From Boswellia sacra (Eukaryota; Streptophyta; Magnoliopsida; Sapindales; Burseraceae): a stretch of 64,000 nucleotides of DNA. The stretch is taken from positions 620,001 through 684,000 of the forward strand of contig SNVD02013580.1 of the NCBI GenBank assembly GCA_013180625.2, in the 5' to 3' direction. The position numbers and the translations under genes are program-made. The notes under the pieces are model-generated. The model made no database searches. It was given only the letters and a program-made list of their open reading frames with translations, and was not told where the DNA came from. Every line of letters starts with the position of its first letter. Position 1 is the first letter of the stretch. This document shows, in pieces, positions 12,909 to 23,700 of this stretch.

Positions 12909-13904
12909 GTGAGTCCATTATTTCTCCTGGAGCCAAGCAAGGGTTAATACCCCTTGCAGTACCACTAGCCAAAAGTAGCTCAGGTACAGATAAACTATTG
13001 TATATGTCTGGCGTTTTTTATAGTTGAGAAGTGCCAAAGCTAAAGTCTTATGTGATTTCATTTTTAAATAGGTGTTGTGACTGCATTGCTGAGATGGCCA
13101 ACAGCTCCACCTGGGTGAGAAGATCATATGCTTCAGATTTCAGACACAGATGTCTATCTTCTAAGAAAGGTACCAAACTGATGTATATAGTTGCTTTGAC
13201 CAACAACTAAATAAATCTTTATGACAAATAATGCTTTCAGGTTGGTTTATTTCCGGATGTCATAGAGCGAAAAGTGATGCACCATTTTGCAAAAGGAGAC
13301 CACGTAAGATTCATCTGATTTCTGCTACTGTTTTCAAGGCGCGCTTGATTTGTGAATTTAGTTTTTTTATTGTTTGTACATGTTAATGAAAAGATTTCAG
13401 CTTTGGTGAGAGAGAATTCTATACAAAGAAGAATCTTTTTTCGGGTTTTGCACGGCCTTTTGTATTCAACGCCCAGGTTTTGCTGAAGTTAGTAGGAACT
13501 TTCTCCCATTACTGTCTCGTAGGGTTAAATGTTGATTTATTTAATTGCCCAGGTTTATATTCTTTCTCTGAATTTTTTAGGATTGGGCGTAATCTTGAAG
13601 CTAAAGATGCTGCCAGGGGAGCTTTAAAATCTCCATGGTGGACTCTGGGTTGCAAGTACCATGTATGGTACCATAGACAATTGCTTTTCATCTTTTCTTA
13701 CGTTTCCTTTTCTAATCTTTATTTTATTTTATTATTATTTTTGTTAACTGTCTTCCATTTGTGGGTATTAAATGGTTATTTTCTTCTATTCAGGAAGTCA
13801 CAAGTATAGCACAATGGGAGGATGAACAAATTGAATATGTTAAAGAAAAATTGACAGAAGAGGGAAAGGAGCAAGATCTAAACAAGGGGAAACCACCCGC
13901 TCAG
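12909..13904 (+). pseudogene. Conserved plant protein fragment (possibly chloroplast; family name uncertain), degenerate
   Basis: Exon-like blocks with splice sites at 12909-12983, 13072 to about 13156, 13241-13303, about 13401-13490, 13581-13662 and 13794-13904 encode recognisable phrases: GLIPLAVPLAKSSSG, TALLRWPTAPPG, DVYLLRKVGLFPDVIERKV, RNLEAKDAARGALKSPWWTLG and IAQWEDEQIEYVKEKLTEEG ending GKPPAQ. I recall these from a conserved single-domain plant protein sometimes annotated in Arabidopsis as cyclin delta-3, but I cannot confirm the name or function. Breaks: after TAPPG the frame meets TGA directly and the expected central part is missing (an internal deletion); the block at 13401 is frameshifted between its start and the EFYTKK segment; and the C-terminus is absent after PPAQ. 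Same strand as the neighbouring fragments. Confidence 0.65.
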
Positions 13905-14404
13905 GTTTTCTCCTAATAATTTTTCTATTCATTGTTTGCGGCAAGCCAGTCAACACTTAGCTTGTTGTCAATCTGTGTTCATTCTACTCTATTAATTTAT
14001 TAATGTTAAAACATCTTTTAATTTTCATGATTCGTGTAAATATCTTGCGTCAATTGTTTTTGTTATTTTACTGTTTGCAATTGAAATGTCTTATATCAAC
14101 ATTTTCTGGTGGTAATATTTAAGTTAGGATATGTTGCTTTATTAACTTGCTGGGATTTATGAAAATAGGTATAAGGCTCTAGCTATTTGGGGGTCATTTT
14201 TTAACTTGGATATTAAGATCTTGTCTTTGACATATTATTATAGTATATCAAATGCTCATTAATGTATGAATTATTGTATATCAAAGTTATTTTTTATTTC
14301 CCCCAGTGATTTTGTAACTTCATGTTTTGATGTCTGGTAGAATAGCTGCCCTGTTGTTTGTGTTACCTATACTTCATAGCTTAATTGTGTATTGTTATAT
14401 GCAG

Positions 14405-14470
14405 GAACAATATATTAGGGACGCAATTGGTTCTCCATTGCTCTCCTTCACCTTGATGCAACCACATGCG
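14405..14470 (+). pseudogene. Orphan splice-flanked exon, source gene unknown
   Basis: A TATGCAG acceptor precedes, and a GGTAAGT donor follows, a 66-nt open block reading EQYIRDAIGSPLLSFTLMQP. It does not continue the preceding protein in any way I recognise, nor is it the NIPA N-terminus. It may be an exon of a further captured gene. Because the block is short, identification would need a database search. Confidence 0.4.
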
Positions 14471-16470
14471 GTAAGTTGCTTTAAATAAGTACAGTTTAAG
14501 TTAGTAAATAGTTGCATTTTAATTCAGTTTGACAGTTCAAGTTATCTTTTATATATTATTTATCTCACCTTTTTTTGGTGATTTGTTTGAAGTTAGTGTT
14601 ATATTTTGCAAATATTTTTGTGCAAACCTTTTTATCTGAATACAACAATTATGAACAAAATGGAGAAAAACAAGTTTGTCTTTTTGTAGTTGAATTTCTT
14701 CAACTGCCCAATAGATCTTTAGCTTTTAGTTTCTATATTAACCAAGGTTTAGTAAGTGGGTTTTAATTGATATTAGTCGTTTTTTCTTTGTTCTGGCAAT
14801 TTGTGATGTGATGTACCACAGAAGTTGGCTGGTTAGCTTGATTTTAATTTAATCATATTGCATTCCCTATGTATTGATGTAATTTAAATCAAAAACAATT
14901 TGTTCATGATGTACTGTTGACCATTGCATGTATATGATTAATTTTCTAAGCTAATCTACTTAAGTAATTTGTAAATTGAATTTGTTATGAACAAGTTAAA
15001 TTGAATTTGTTATAAACAAGTTAAGTGTGTTGATTTTGTACAGTTTAAGTTTAATTTTGTACTTATTGGACTGTTAAGTAGTAGGTTGACTTCGTAAATA
15101 GGTTTCATGGATTTTTTTTTTTTTGGTTATATTGGATAAGGTATTTGTGTCTTGACTCTTGACGTTATCAATAAAACAGATAGTTCATGATTTGTTCCAA
15201 AATCTTTTAGGAAGAGCTTTCTTCCGTTAGGAACTTGTAGGTTCCTCGAGGACCATTGGAATGGCACTAAAAAATTGCATAGTATTTCACTGAAATGGTT
15301 TTGAAGGGCTGTTATGTCACATTTCTGAGTACTGAAGCTATTCTGATTTTCTTATACTGCTACCCCAAGAAAACTCGCCATCGTGACTTGCATCTTTCTT
15401 TGCCCCTTCATTATCTGGGTATATTCTTTCTCATAATTGTTGTCCAAAATGTAGGTTATACTTGGTGAGGAGAGTTTCCATGGGATATCAAAAATGTCGT
15501 TTAAAATCATTTTGGCAAGGCCAGTGTTGGTTTTCAACTTAGATGCTATTTGCTCTTGATTACCTGATCTATCTGCTTCACACTTAGGCCATATAGGCTA
15601 TGTTTTTGCTCATATCCCCTTGTTTTCCACAGAGTGATAGTAGCTTCATTGAAAATAGTTTTTAATACTTTTCCAATTGATATGAAATTGGCAAATGGCA
15701 GAAAAATTCATTCAATTGAGCACAATGTAGGTCCTGACCTTATAAATTTTGAGGTTACTTAGAGGACGAACATTGAGTACCCATCCTTTTGGTAGCACAA
15801 AATCAGTATTACTAATTTGATCCTCCTCCTCTGATTTCCAAACACTTCGAGTTAGCTTGATGCTTTTAGTGTCTTCAAAACAGTACACTAAAATGTGCTG
15901 CATAGAAGCAATATATAGTACTGTCAAATGGTCTGATCATATAGATTGGAAGGAGAAAGAACAATGTAAAATTGAAGATCAACCCTGTGTTCTCAGTTAA
16001 AACTCTTCAATTGAGAGCAGGTTTTATTACAGTAGTATCTTGAGTGACTCTTGTATTTGAAGTCATAATCACCTTCTATTTTTCATCATTGGGAAGTAGA
16101 ACTTTTGTGTTATAGATGCCAATATAGAAGTAGCATCACAAGTTTGATCATCTAACTAAGGAAACTCACCAATAATGAATGACACAGTAACTTCAAAAAG
16201 GAGCTTGATTCTTAGAATTTTGAACCTGTATCTCAAACATGGATAGAAGATATTACGCACAGAAATTGTTGTCTGGTTAAAAGTGATTTTGTACATAGAG
16301 ATTTTAAGACAAACTATTTAGTAGTTTGACTTGGTGGTTGAGAATATGATAAACCTTTTAATCTAAATTAAACGAGAAATTTTATGAAAGGCCAGATTTA
16401 CATGGAATGATGGGAATTTAAAAGTGTTTTGAGGGAGGGAAAGAAGCAAAAAGTTTCTTCAATTTTATGT
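14471..16470. other. Long AT-rich stretch without a recognised gene
   Basis: Two short minus-strand open stretches lie at 15352-15537 and 15712-15927. The second contains TDFVLPKGWVLNVRPLSNLK, which is protein-like but which I cannot assign. A partial direct repeat (GAATTTGTTAT followed by AACAAGTTAA) occurs at about 14980-15020. Otherwise I see only intron-like or intergenic sequence; 5' exons of the NIPA gene are not found here. Confidence 0.4.
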
Positions 16471-16586
16471 TTGTTATTTGCTTATATTCTTCTATCACCA
16501 GGCTATCATCTCTTCGCTCTTATCTACTACTATCTTCTTTGGTACTTTCTGTTACATTACAGTACTGAATTATTTTGATTTTATAG

Positions 16587-16822
16587 TGATTGCTGGGGAG
16601 ATAACCAATTTCGCTGCCTATGCTTATGCTCCTACAATTCTTGTAACTACATTGGGAGCCTTAAGTATTATATTCAGGTAAGACCCTCTTCAGCTTCAGT
16701 TGCAGGAGAAGATTAAAAGGAGTCTTTGTTTCATTTTTCTTTCTTTTTAATTGTTTCCATCTTTATCTAGCCATCAATGCATGTACATAAATACATAGAT
16801 GGACAACATTGTGTGGTGTATA

Positions 16823-16884
<62 letters not shown>

Positions 16885-17255
16885 ACTTCTAAAGAGATCA
16901 TTGTTTGGCAGTGCAGTGCTAGCACATTTTATTCTGAAGGAGAAACTGCATATATTTGGTATGGTTGGATGTGTTCTCTGTGTGGTGGGCTCTGTTAGTA
17001 TCATTTTACATGCTCCACATGGGAGACAACTGGAATCGGTCAAGGAAGTCTGGCACCTTGCTGCACAACCAGGTATGTAAAAAGTAACCATGAAGTTGAT
17101 TGTCCTATTGCCTATAAGACCTTGCAGATTTCAGGATTTAGTCCTTTGCTAGGATTTCGATCCATGTATTTTTGTCCAATACAGGTTTTCTTGTCTATAG
17201 TGGCTTAGTTTTGGTTGTGGTTGCTGTACTTATTTTTCGATTTGAATCATTGAAA
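16587..17255 (+). pseudogene. NIPA-type magnesium transporter fragment
   Basis: Exons 16587-16677 (AGEITNFAAYAYAPTILVTT then LGALSIIF) and 16912-17072 (SAVLAHFILKEKLHIFG, VGCVLCVVGSVSIILHAP, VKEVWHLAAQPG) join in phase through AG|T and GT-AG introns. A third block begins at about 17185 (FLVYSGLVLVVVAVLIFRF) and degenerates after 17255. These are transmembrane segments 2-5 of the NIPA family, roughly 330-aa plant membrane proteins proposed to carry Mg2+. The upstream block 16502-16586 is open but does not match the expected first exons, and the C-terminal half (GICSLMGSLTV.. region) is missing. The intron between the two good exons carries a long TG microsatellite. The fragment ends about 400 bp before the CACTA 3' hairpin array. 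Confidence 0.8.
16826..16881. repeat. (TG)n microsatellite
   Basis: About 28 uninterrupted TG dinucleotides lie in the intron of the NIPA fragment. Reading frames across it give meaningless Cys-Val or Thr-His runs. Confidence 0.95.
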
Positions 17256-17689
17256 GTGAATGATTGGTATGCTTTAAATTACGGTCAAATATTGTCAGCT
17301 TAAGTTCTAGAACCATAAAACTAATTTTTGGGGTTGCAATCTGCTCTACTTTTGCAGTAAGTGCTAAAATGCAGGAGCAACGGGTAAAAAGTGTAGCTGC
17401 TGGTTAACAACTGCAAGTGTCCTTAATTTGCTTGTTCTTTTTCTGATACTATTTAATTTGCTTATTGACATGTCTACTATTATGATTGTTACAAAGAACC
17501 ATTTATATCTTTTTTTAATTAAACACGCACACAGATCATTTATTTCAATAGTGTATGATAAATCTAGGACAAGAGATATTTGTGTGTGTTGTATATGCCA
17601 AATTAGAGTATTGACAAAATCGCACAGGGCAGAAAAATAACAAATATTAGTACTGTTATGTTTCTTAAGCAGCAAGAACCATATCTGTC

Positions 17690-18544
17690 GTTAGAAAGCT
17701 ATATTTATCGGGCAAAAAGCGATAAATATGGTGCAATACAAAATGGAATCATATTTATCGGTCAACAACCGTCAAGTATGATGAAATTAAAAAAAATTGA
17801 CAGTCAGTAAGCCATATATATCGGACAAAAAGCGATAAATATGGTTCAAAATCATATTTATCGGTCAAAAAGCGCCAAATATGATGAATTTTAAAAAATT
17901 TGACCGTTAACATGCTAAATGTATCGGGCAAAAAGCGATAAATATGATACAATTCAAAATGGAATTATATTTATCGGTTAAAAAGCTCCAAATATAATAA
18001 ATTTTAAAAAATTTGACCGTTTACAAGTCATATTTATCGGTCAAAAAGCGCCAAATATGATAAAATTTAAAAATTTGACCGTTATCAATCCATATTTATC
18101 GGTCAAAAAGCGCCAAATATCATAAAATTTAAAAATTTTGACCGTTATCAAGTCATATTTATCGGTCAAAAAGCGCCAACTATGATAAAATTTAAAAATT
18201 TGACCGTTATCAATCCATATTTATTGGTCGAAAAGCGCCAAATATCATAAAATTTAAAAAATTTGACCGCTGTCAAACCATATTTGTCGGACAAAAAGCG
18301 ATAAATATGGTACAATTCAAAAATTTTGACCGTTGGAAGCCACTAAATTTGTCAAAAAAGTGACAAATATGTAAATTTTTGTACAGTATTTTTGAGTTAT
18401 ATTTGGCGCTTTTATGTGACAAATATGATTTAAACTATATTTGGCGTTTTGACCGACCGTCAAATATTGTCAAAATCAACATATTTGGCGGTGCCATTGG
18501 TGGCGTTTTTATGACCGCCAAATATGGCATTTTTTCTTGTAGTG
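17690..18544. mobile_element. CACTA 3' end: tandem hairpin array with CACTACAAGAAAAAA terminus
   Basis: About eleven units of 62-67 bp run head to tail. Each contains CATATTTATCGGTCAAAAAG followed by CGCCAAATATGA, an imperfect palindrome in which ATATTTGGCG and CGCCAAATAT can pair around a TCAAAAA loop; units are separated by an AT-rich linker ending GACCGT. From about 18390 the units appear as TATATTTGGCG in looser spacing. The block ends TTTTTTCTTGTAGTG at 18544, the reverse complement of the canonical CACTA terminus. Subterminal arrays of this type are binding sites for the TnpA-class protein. A degenerate AGCAGCAAGAACCATAT near 17669 could be a decayed 5' terminus of a small element, so the array may be either the 3' end of the large CACTA or an independent non-autonomous copy. 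Confidence 0.8.
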
Positions 18545-19200
18545 GTTGCCTAGGAATTAAACCAACCGGTGCTCCGACTTGGGGAAGAAATCCAACATCT
18601 GGATCTCGGATCGGAGCTCTGACCAACAGCATGAACTCTTGTATGTTTCTGAACTGTGTGGTAAAGCCCGTTTTCGAGACAATGAAGACTAATGGAGTAA
18701 AGAGGCGGCTGTTGTTTTGAGATGAGCGGTTGTGGAGTAGAAAGGCAGTTGTGGTTTTTAGACGAGTGGCTCATCTAGAGGAGTTAGGGTTTTCGATGCA
18801 GAAAAAAATAGAAAGGGTTATAAAATTAAGGGTAAAGTGGTCTTTTCAATTCTTCATCAGTTTAAAATCAAACAGAATCCATTAGTTAGATGTTAGTTGG
18901 AGCTTGATGATACAAAATTATAAAAGGTTTGCTATTGCATTGATATAAACATATAAAAGACTTTTCGTTTGATATTAGAGTAAAATTTAGGGAAGATTAA
19001 TGATACTATCCCATTAGTAATTATATCCTTTAACTCCGGTTAAAGTGTAGCTAGCCATATCTAATATCATGGATTGAGGCACAGCCGCACAACCAGCATA
19101 GTTGTTATAAATGCAAACAACACTAAAGAAAGCTCATATTAAGTCTCGGTAACAATTATTTTCAATTTTTTATGAGCTGGTACACACTTTGACGTCACTA
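18545..19200. other. Flank of the CACTA end; short unassigned open stretch
   Basis: A plus-strand open stretch continues from inside the array to 18720 and contains IKPTGAPTWGRNPTSGSRIG. I do not recognise it, and it may be exon remains of an insertion target. After 18780 the DNA is AT-rich with no gene visible, up to the remnant LTR that surrounds Copia-1. Confidence 0.35.
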
Positions 19201-19641
19201 ACTCAAGTATCATATTATATAAATGAAAGGTAAAAGTATTGCCATTAGGGCCCAAGCCCGTACACAACTAAGAAGGAGCCTTTACACGGCTCAGAAGAGG
19301 CCTAATAGACCTTATACACAAATCTCGTGGGAGCTCATTTATGTTTATATTAACCCATTATTCTATTCTAGCCCATCCACTTATTCATTTATTCGGAAAA
19401 GATAAAGTAAATGGGGAATTAATAAAATGAGACAAAAACCTCCTAGCATTTATGAGTGCAGGTGGGTTCACGTGGGACAGAAAGAAAAGAGGAAAAGAGA
19501 TTCAAATTTTGACACAGAGAACTCGGAGAGAAACCAGAGGAAGGAGAGAGGAAGTCTAAAAGAAAGAAATGAGAATGGCATTACATAAGTAATAATAAGG
19601 AAAACGGGAAATAGAAACATCATAGAAAGATGTGATGAGCT

Positions 19642-19697
19642 CATGCATGACATGCATGAGTTCTAGAATTCTGCTGAGCTCATGCATGACATGCATG
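19642..19697 (+). promoter_or_regulatory. Four RY (CATGCATG) motifs in the Copia-1 U3
   Basis: CATGCATG occurs at 19642-19649, 19651-19658, 19681-19688 and 19690-19697, in two copies of a GAGCTCATGCATGACATGCA block, about 90-140 bp upstream of the TATA box. RY/Sph elements of this sequence are bound by B3-domain factors of the ABI3/FUS3/LEC2 group in seeds. The same block is present in the 3' LTR. Function here is inferred. Confidence 0.7.
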
Positions 19698-19782
19698 GCT
19701 TCCAGAATCCCTCCCATGTGAATGCATTAAAAGTCAAAGGTAGGTGGCCAAATTTGATTTGAATTTGTATGTAGAATTTCCC

Positions 19783-19790
19783 TATAAATA
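19783..19790 (+). promoter_or_regulatory. Copia-1 LTR TATA box
   Basis: TATAAATA in a CCCTATAAATATGGG context, with the 3' LTR copy identical. Transcription would be expected to begin around 19815-19825 by typical plant spacing. Confidence 0.7.
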
Positions 19791-20004
19791 TGGGACGAAT
19801 TCTGCCTTGTTTATGCATCAGAGAGATTCCAGAGAGAGTCCAGGTTCCAGAACCAGAGAGTTCTGAGAGTGTGAGAGAGCCAGGAGAGCTCCAGAATTAG
19901 TTTAGGGGAGTTTTTGTATAATTCTTGTATATCAATTTTCTTTGTGAATACAAATAGATTTTCTCCCAAATCTCTGTTCTAAGTTTGCATTGCATCCCAA
20001 CAAG

Positions 20005-20016
20005 TGGTATCGGAGT
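20005..20016 (+). other. Copia-1 primer-binding site
   Basis: TGGTATCGGAGT starts two bases after the 5' LTR end and matches the 3' end of initiator methionine tRNA apart from changes in the second half, as is usual for plant copia elements. Confidence 0.85.
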
Positions 20017-20289
20017 CTCGTTGAGCTCCTGAAACGTCAGAACAGAGAGGAAAAATTCAGAGAAAATTCGTCCCCTGTTTCTGGGAAATTTCGATTTTTC
20101 GGAAAGTCATCGAATTTCGAATTTGAAGTGTTCTGTGTCTTCGTGAGATCGAGCTGAGCATTCTGCAATTTTCCGGCGACCGATCCGACGTCCAGAGAGG
20201 CCGCACGCGCCGCACGCGCCACCGACCTGGTCTGCGAGTGGGCGTCACTCGCCCCACGCGCTGCACGCGCGTCTCAAGGAAGAAGACGA

Positions 20290-20449
20290 CCACGTCAGCG
20301 CCACGTCACCAGCCACGTCAGCGCACTTTTCGCCACGTCAGCATTCCACGTCAGCAGGTCGCCACGTCAGCAAAGCCACGTCAGCGTGCCACGGCACCTG
20401 CCACGTGTCGCCACGTCAGCACTGTGGAACCCATCTGCCACGTCAGCAA
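20290..20449 (+). repeat. CCACGTCAGC array in the Copia-1 leader
   Basis: Eight exact copies of CCACGTCAGC plus variants CCACGTCACC, CCACGGCACC and CCACGTGTCG occur within 160 bp of the untranslated leader, much more GC-rich than the surroundings. The core ACGT with flanking CC/TCA is a bZIP recognition type (TGACGTGG on the other strand), and CCACGTGTC matches an ABRE/G-box. The stretch is open in frame but is not a plausible protein. A degenerate repeat with phrases such as TTTGGCCCCTGTA follows at about 20463-20660. Confidence 0.85.
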
Positions 20450-20787
20450 ATCGTTGGAAAATTTCATTTTGGCCCCTGTATTTCCGGGTAATAACATTTT
20501 GACCCCCTGAGTTTATGAAATTTATATTTCAGTCCCTAGGAAATATCAGTTTGGCCCCTGTAGTTCTGGTGAATGACGTTGTGCCCCCTTTAGTTTCTGA
20601 AATTTCAGTTTAGCCCTTAAGAAATTTCAGTTTAGTCCTTAAAGTTTCCAAGCTTAGTATTTATTGTATAAAAGGAATTTTTGAGCCCCGGAAGAGGCTA
20701 TTCCACCTAATTTGACCGTTCTGGACGTAACGGTGGGCTCAATTTTTTGAATTTCAACTTCCATTTTAGTGAATTAATTATTCTAAA

Positions 20788-23700
20788 ATGAAAGAATCAT
20801 CTGGAGCCATGATTAAATTGACTGCAACCAACTACACACTATGGAGACCCAGGATGGAGGATCTCCTTAGTTGTAAGGATCTATATGATCCTATAGAATT
20901 TCAAGGGCAGCGACCCAAGACAGAGAAAGAGGCAGAGTGGAAGAAAATCAACAGAAAATGTATCGGTCAGATCAGACAATGGATCGATCACAGTGTCTTC
21001 CACCATGTAGCCAAGGAGACAGATGCATATTCTCTATGGACAAAATTAGAGAGTATGTATCAAGCCAAGTCAGCACGGTACAAAGCCATCCTGATGAGAC
21101 GGCTAGTAAACTTGAAGTTGCGGAGCGGAACTCCTGTAGCAGAACATACAAGTGAGTTCCAGAATTTGGTGAATCAGTTGACAGCAGTCGAGTTACAGCT
21201 TGGAGACGAAAAACAAGCCCTTCTACTTCTCAGTTCCCTTCCAGACTCTTGGGAGACGTTAGTGGTTTCCATCAGTAATTCAGCACCCGGAGGCAAACTT
21301 ACCTTGTCAATGGTTAAGGATGCCTTGATGAACGAGGAGGCAAGAAGAAAAGATGCAGGCGCCAGTCAAGATGAAGCCTACATCACAGAGAATCGAGGAA
21401 GACAGTCTCGAGGTGAAGACTGGAGAAGAGGTAGAAGCAAAAGCAGAGGCAGATCAAGGGGCAGGTCATTAGATGGGCGGAGACCCACATACAAGTGCTA
21501 CAACTGTGGCAAAGAGGGACATTTGAAGAGAAATTGTCGCAGTCTTCGGAAGCAGAACCAGGAGAGTTCACAGGCACAAAGCAACGAAGAACCACGAGTT
21601 ACAGTGGTAGAAGATGTGACCATTTGTGCAGAAGAGACATGCTTTCACACAGCAGACCAAGGAGTAGAATGGGTAATTGACACAGCAGCTTCCTGCCACG
21701 TCACTCCTTGCAGAGAGATCTTCACCACGTACAAAGTAGGAGACTTTGGGATAGTGAAGATGGGTAACAACAGCACCGCCAAAATCATGGGAATTGGTGA
21801 TATTACATTCCAAACGAACGTTGGATGCAAAATAACTTTGAAGGACGTTCGTCATGTGCCAGATCTTCGACTCAACTTGCTCTCGGTAAAAGCCTTTGAT
21901 CAGCAAGGTTATGAGAGTTGTTTCACCAATGGTACATGGAAAATGTTAAAAGGGGTCATGGTGGTTGCTCGAGGTAAATTATGTGACAATCTTTACAGGA
22001 CCCATGTAAAAATAAACGGAGAGAGCCTTCATGTAGCAGAGCACATGGTACCTCTAGATTTGTGGCATAAAAGGCTCGGTCACATGGGTGAGAAGGGTTT
22101 ATCAACTCTTCAGAAAAAGAAGCTGATCACTGTTTCCAAGGATGCAGCGTCTCATCCTTGCGACTATTGTTTGTACGGGAAACAACGGAGGGTGTCATTC
22201 AGCTCCTCATCAGTGAAGAAATCAAAGCTATTGGAGCTAGTACACAGTGATGTATGCGGACCTCTCGAAGTCGAGTCCTTAGGCGGCAAAAGGTATTTCT
22301 TGACCTTTATTGATGATGCATCTCGGAAAGTGTGGGTGTATTTCCTCAGGACGAAGGATGAAGTTCTGGAGAAGTTCAAAGAGTTTCACGCCATGGTAGA
22401 ACGTGAAACGGGTAAGAAATTAAAATGCCTTCGATCAGATAACGGAGGCGAGTATACCTCCAGAGAGTTCAATGCCTACTGTCGAAGATATGGCATTCGA
22501 CATGAAAGAATAGTCCCACGCACACCACAACATAATGGAGTGGCCGAGAGGATGAATCAAACCATCATGGAACGAGTCAGAAGCATGCTCAGATTGGCTA
22601 AGTTACCCAAGCCATTCTGGGGGGAGGCAGTTCGCACCGCCTGTTACTTAATCAACAGAGCACCATCGGCACCACTGAACTTCGAGATTCCAGAAAAGGT
22701 ATGGTCTAATAAAAGGCCCTCCTATAATCATTTGAAAGTGTTTGGTTGTTTAGCCTTCGTACATGTATCCAAGGAGCTCAGACAGAAGCTCGATGCAAGA
22801 ACTGTTCCATGTATCTTCATCGGTTATTGAGATGAAGAATTCGGATACAGATTATGGGATCCCAAAGAAAAGAAAGTCATCCGGAGTAGAGATGTCGTAT
22901 TTCACGAAGACCAAACATGTGAAGACGCTGAAAAGACAACAATATCTAAAAATCCCACTAGCAGTGCCCCAGATATTGTTGCAGATTCAACACCAAATGC
23001 TACAGGAAATGATGAGGTACCAGAAGAAATTCCAGAAGCAGATCAGGAGGAAGAAAATGAAGAGATTACTGAGCCGGGGGAGCCACAATCACCTATAGAA
23101 GCTGCTGTACCTCCTGAAAATGAAGAACCTCAGCTACGACGATCTGAGCGAGGTCAGATTCCGTCGAGGAGATATCCGGAATCAGAGTACACACTGCTTA
23201 CTGATGAGGGGGAGCCAGAAAGCTTTCATGAAGCTTTATCTCATCCAGACAAAGAACGATAGCTGCATGCAATGCGAGATGAGATGAATTCTCTAGAAAA
23301 GAACAAAACTTATGAACTGGTCGAGCTCCCAAACGGAAAGAAGGCACTGAAGAACAAGTGGGTATTCAAGCTCAAGAAAGATGGAACAGGAAAGGTGATG
23401 AAGCATAAAGCCCGATTGGTGGTAAAAGGATTCCTTCAGAAGAAAGGAATTGACTTTGACGAGATTTTTTCACCGGTAGTAAAAATGTCCTCAATCCGTG
23501 TCATCCTCGGATTGACAGCAAGTCTTGATTTGGAGCTTGAACAGATGGATGTGAAGACAGCATTTTTTCATGGAGACTTGCATGAAGAAATCTACATGGA
23601 GCAGCCAGAAGGGTTCGAGGTTCAAGAAAAAGAACACCTCGTGTGCAAGCTCAAAAAGAGCTTGTATGGCCTCAAACAAGCACCAAGGCAATGGTACAAG

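Larger units (their letters stand above)
19633..20002 (+). repeat. Copia-1 5' LTR
   Basis: The LTR runs from TGATGAGCTC to ATCCCAACA. The U3 begins with two near-direct repeats, each carrying two CATGCATG palindromes. A TATA box (TATAAATA) is at 19783-19790, and purine-rich GAGAGA and CCAGA repeats follow to about 19890. The PBS follows two bases after the end. Confidence 0.97.

Noticed and set aside
15712..15927. Minus-strand stretch with FVLPKGW, reminiscent of cytochrome P450
   Set aside because: No heme-binding FxxGxRxCxG, ExxR or other P450 motifs are nearby; the match is too short.
16774..17091. Open frames of about 100 codons on both strands across the TG repeat
   Set aside because: They consist of Cys-Val or Thr-His runs from the microsatellite; the plus-strand NIPA exon explains the rest.
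17690..18500. Regularly spaced repeats resembling a CRISPR array
   Set aside because: Units include their linkers and are similar throughout, lie in plant nuclear DNA, and end in a CACTA terminus; there are no unique spacers or cas genes.
20238..20510. Open frame in the Copia-1 leader
   Set aside because: It comes from translating the CCACGTCAGC array; the repeat is regulatory-like and the gag start is further downstream at 20788.
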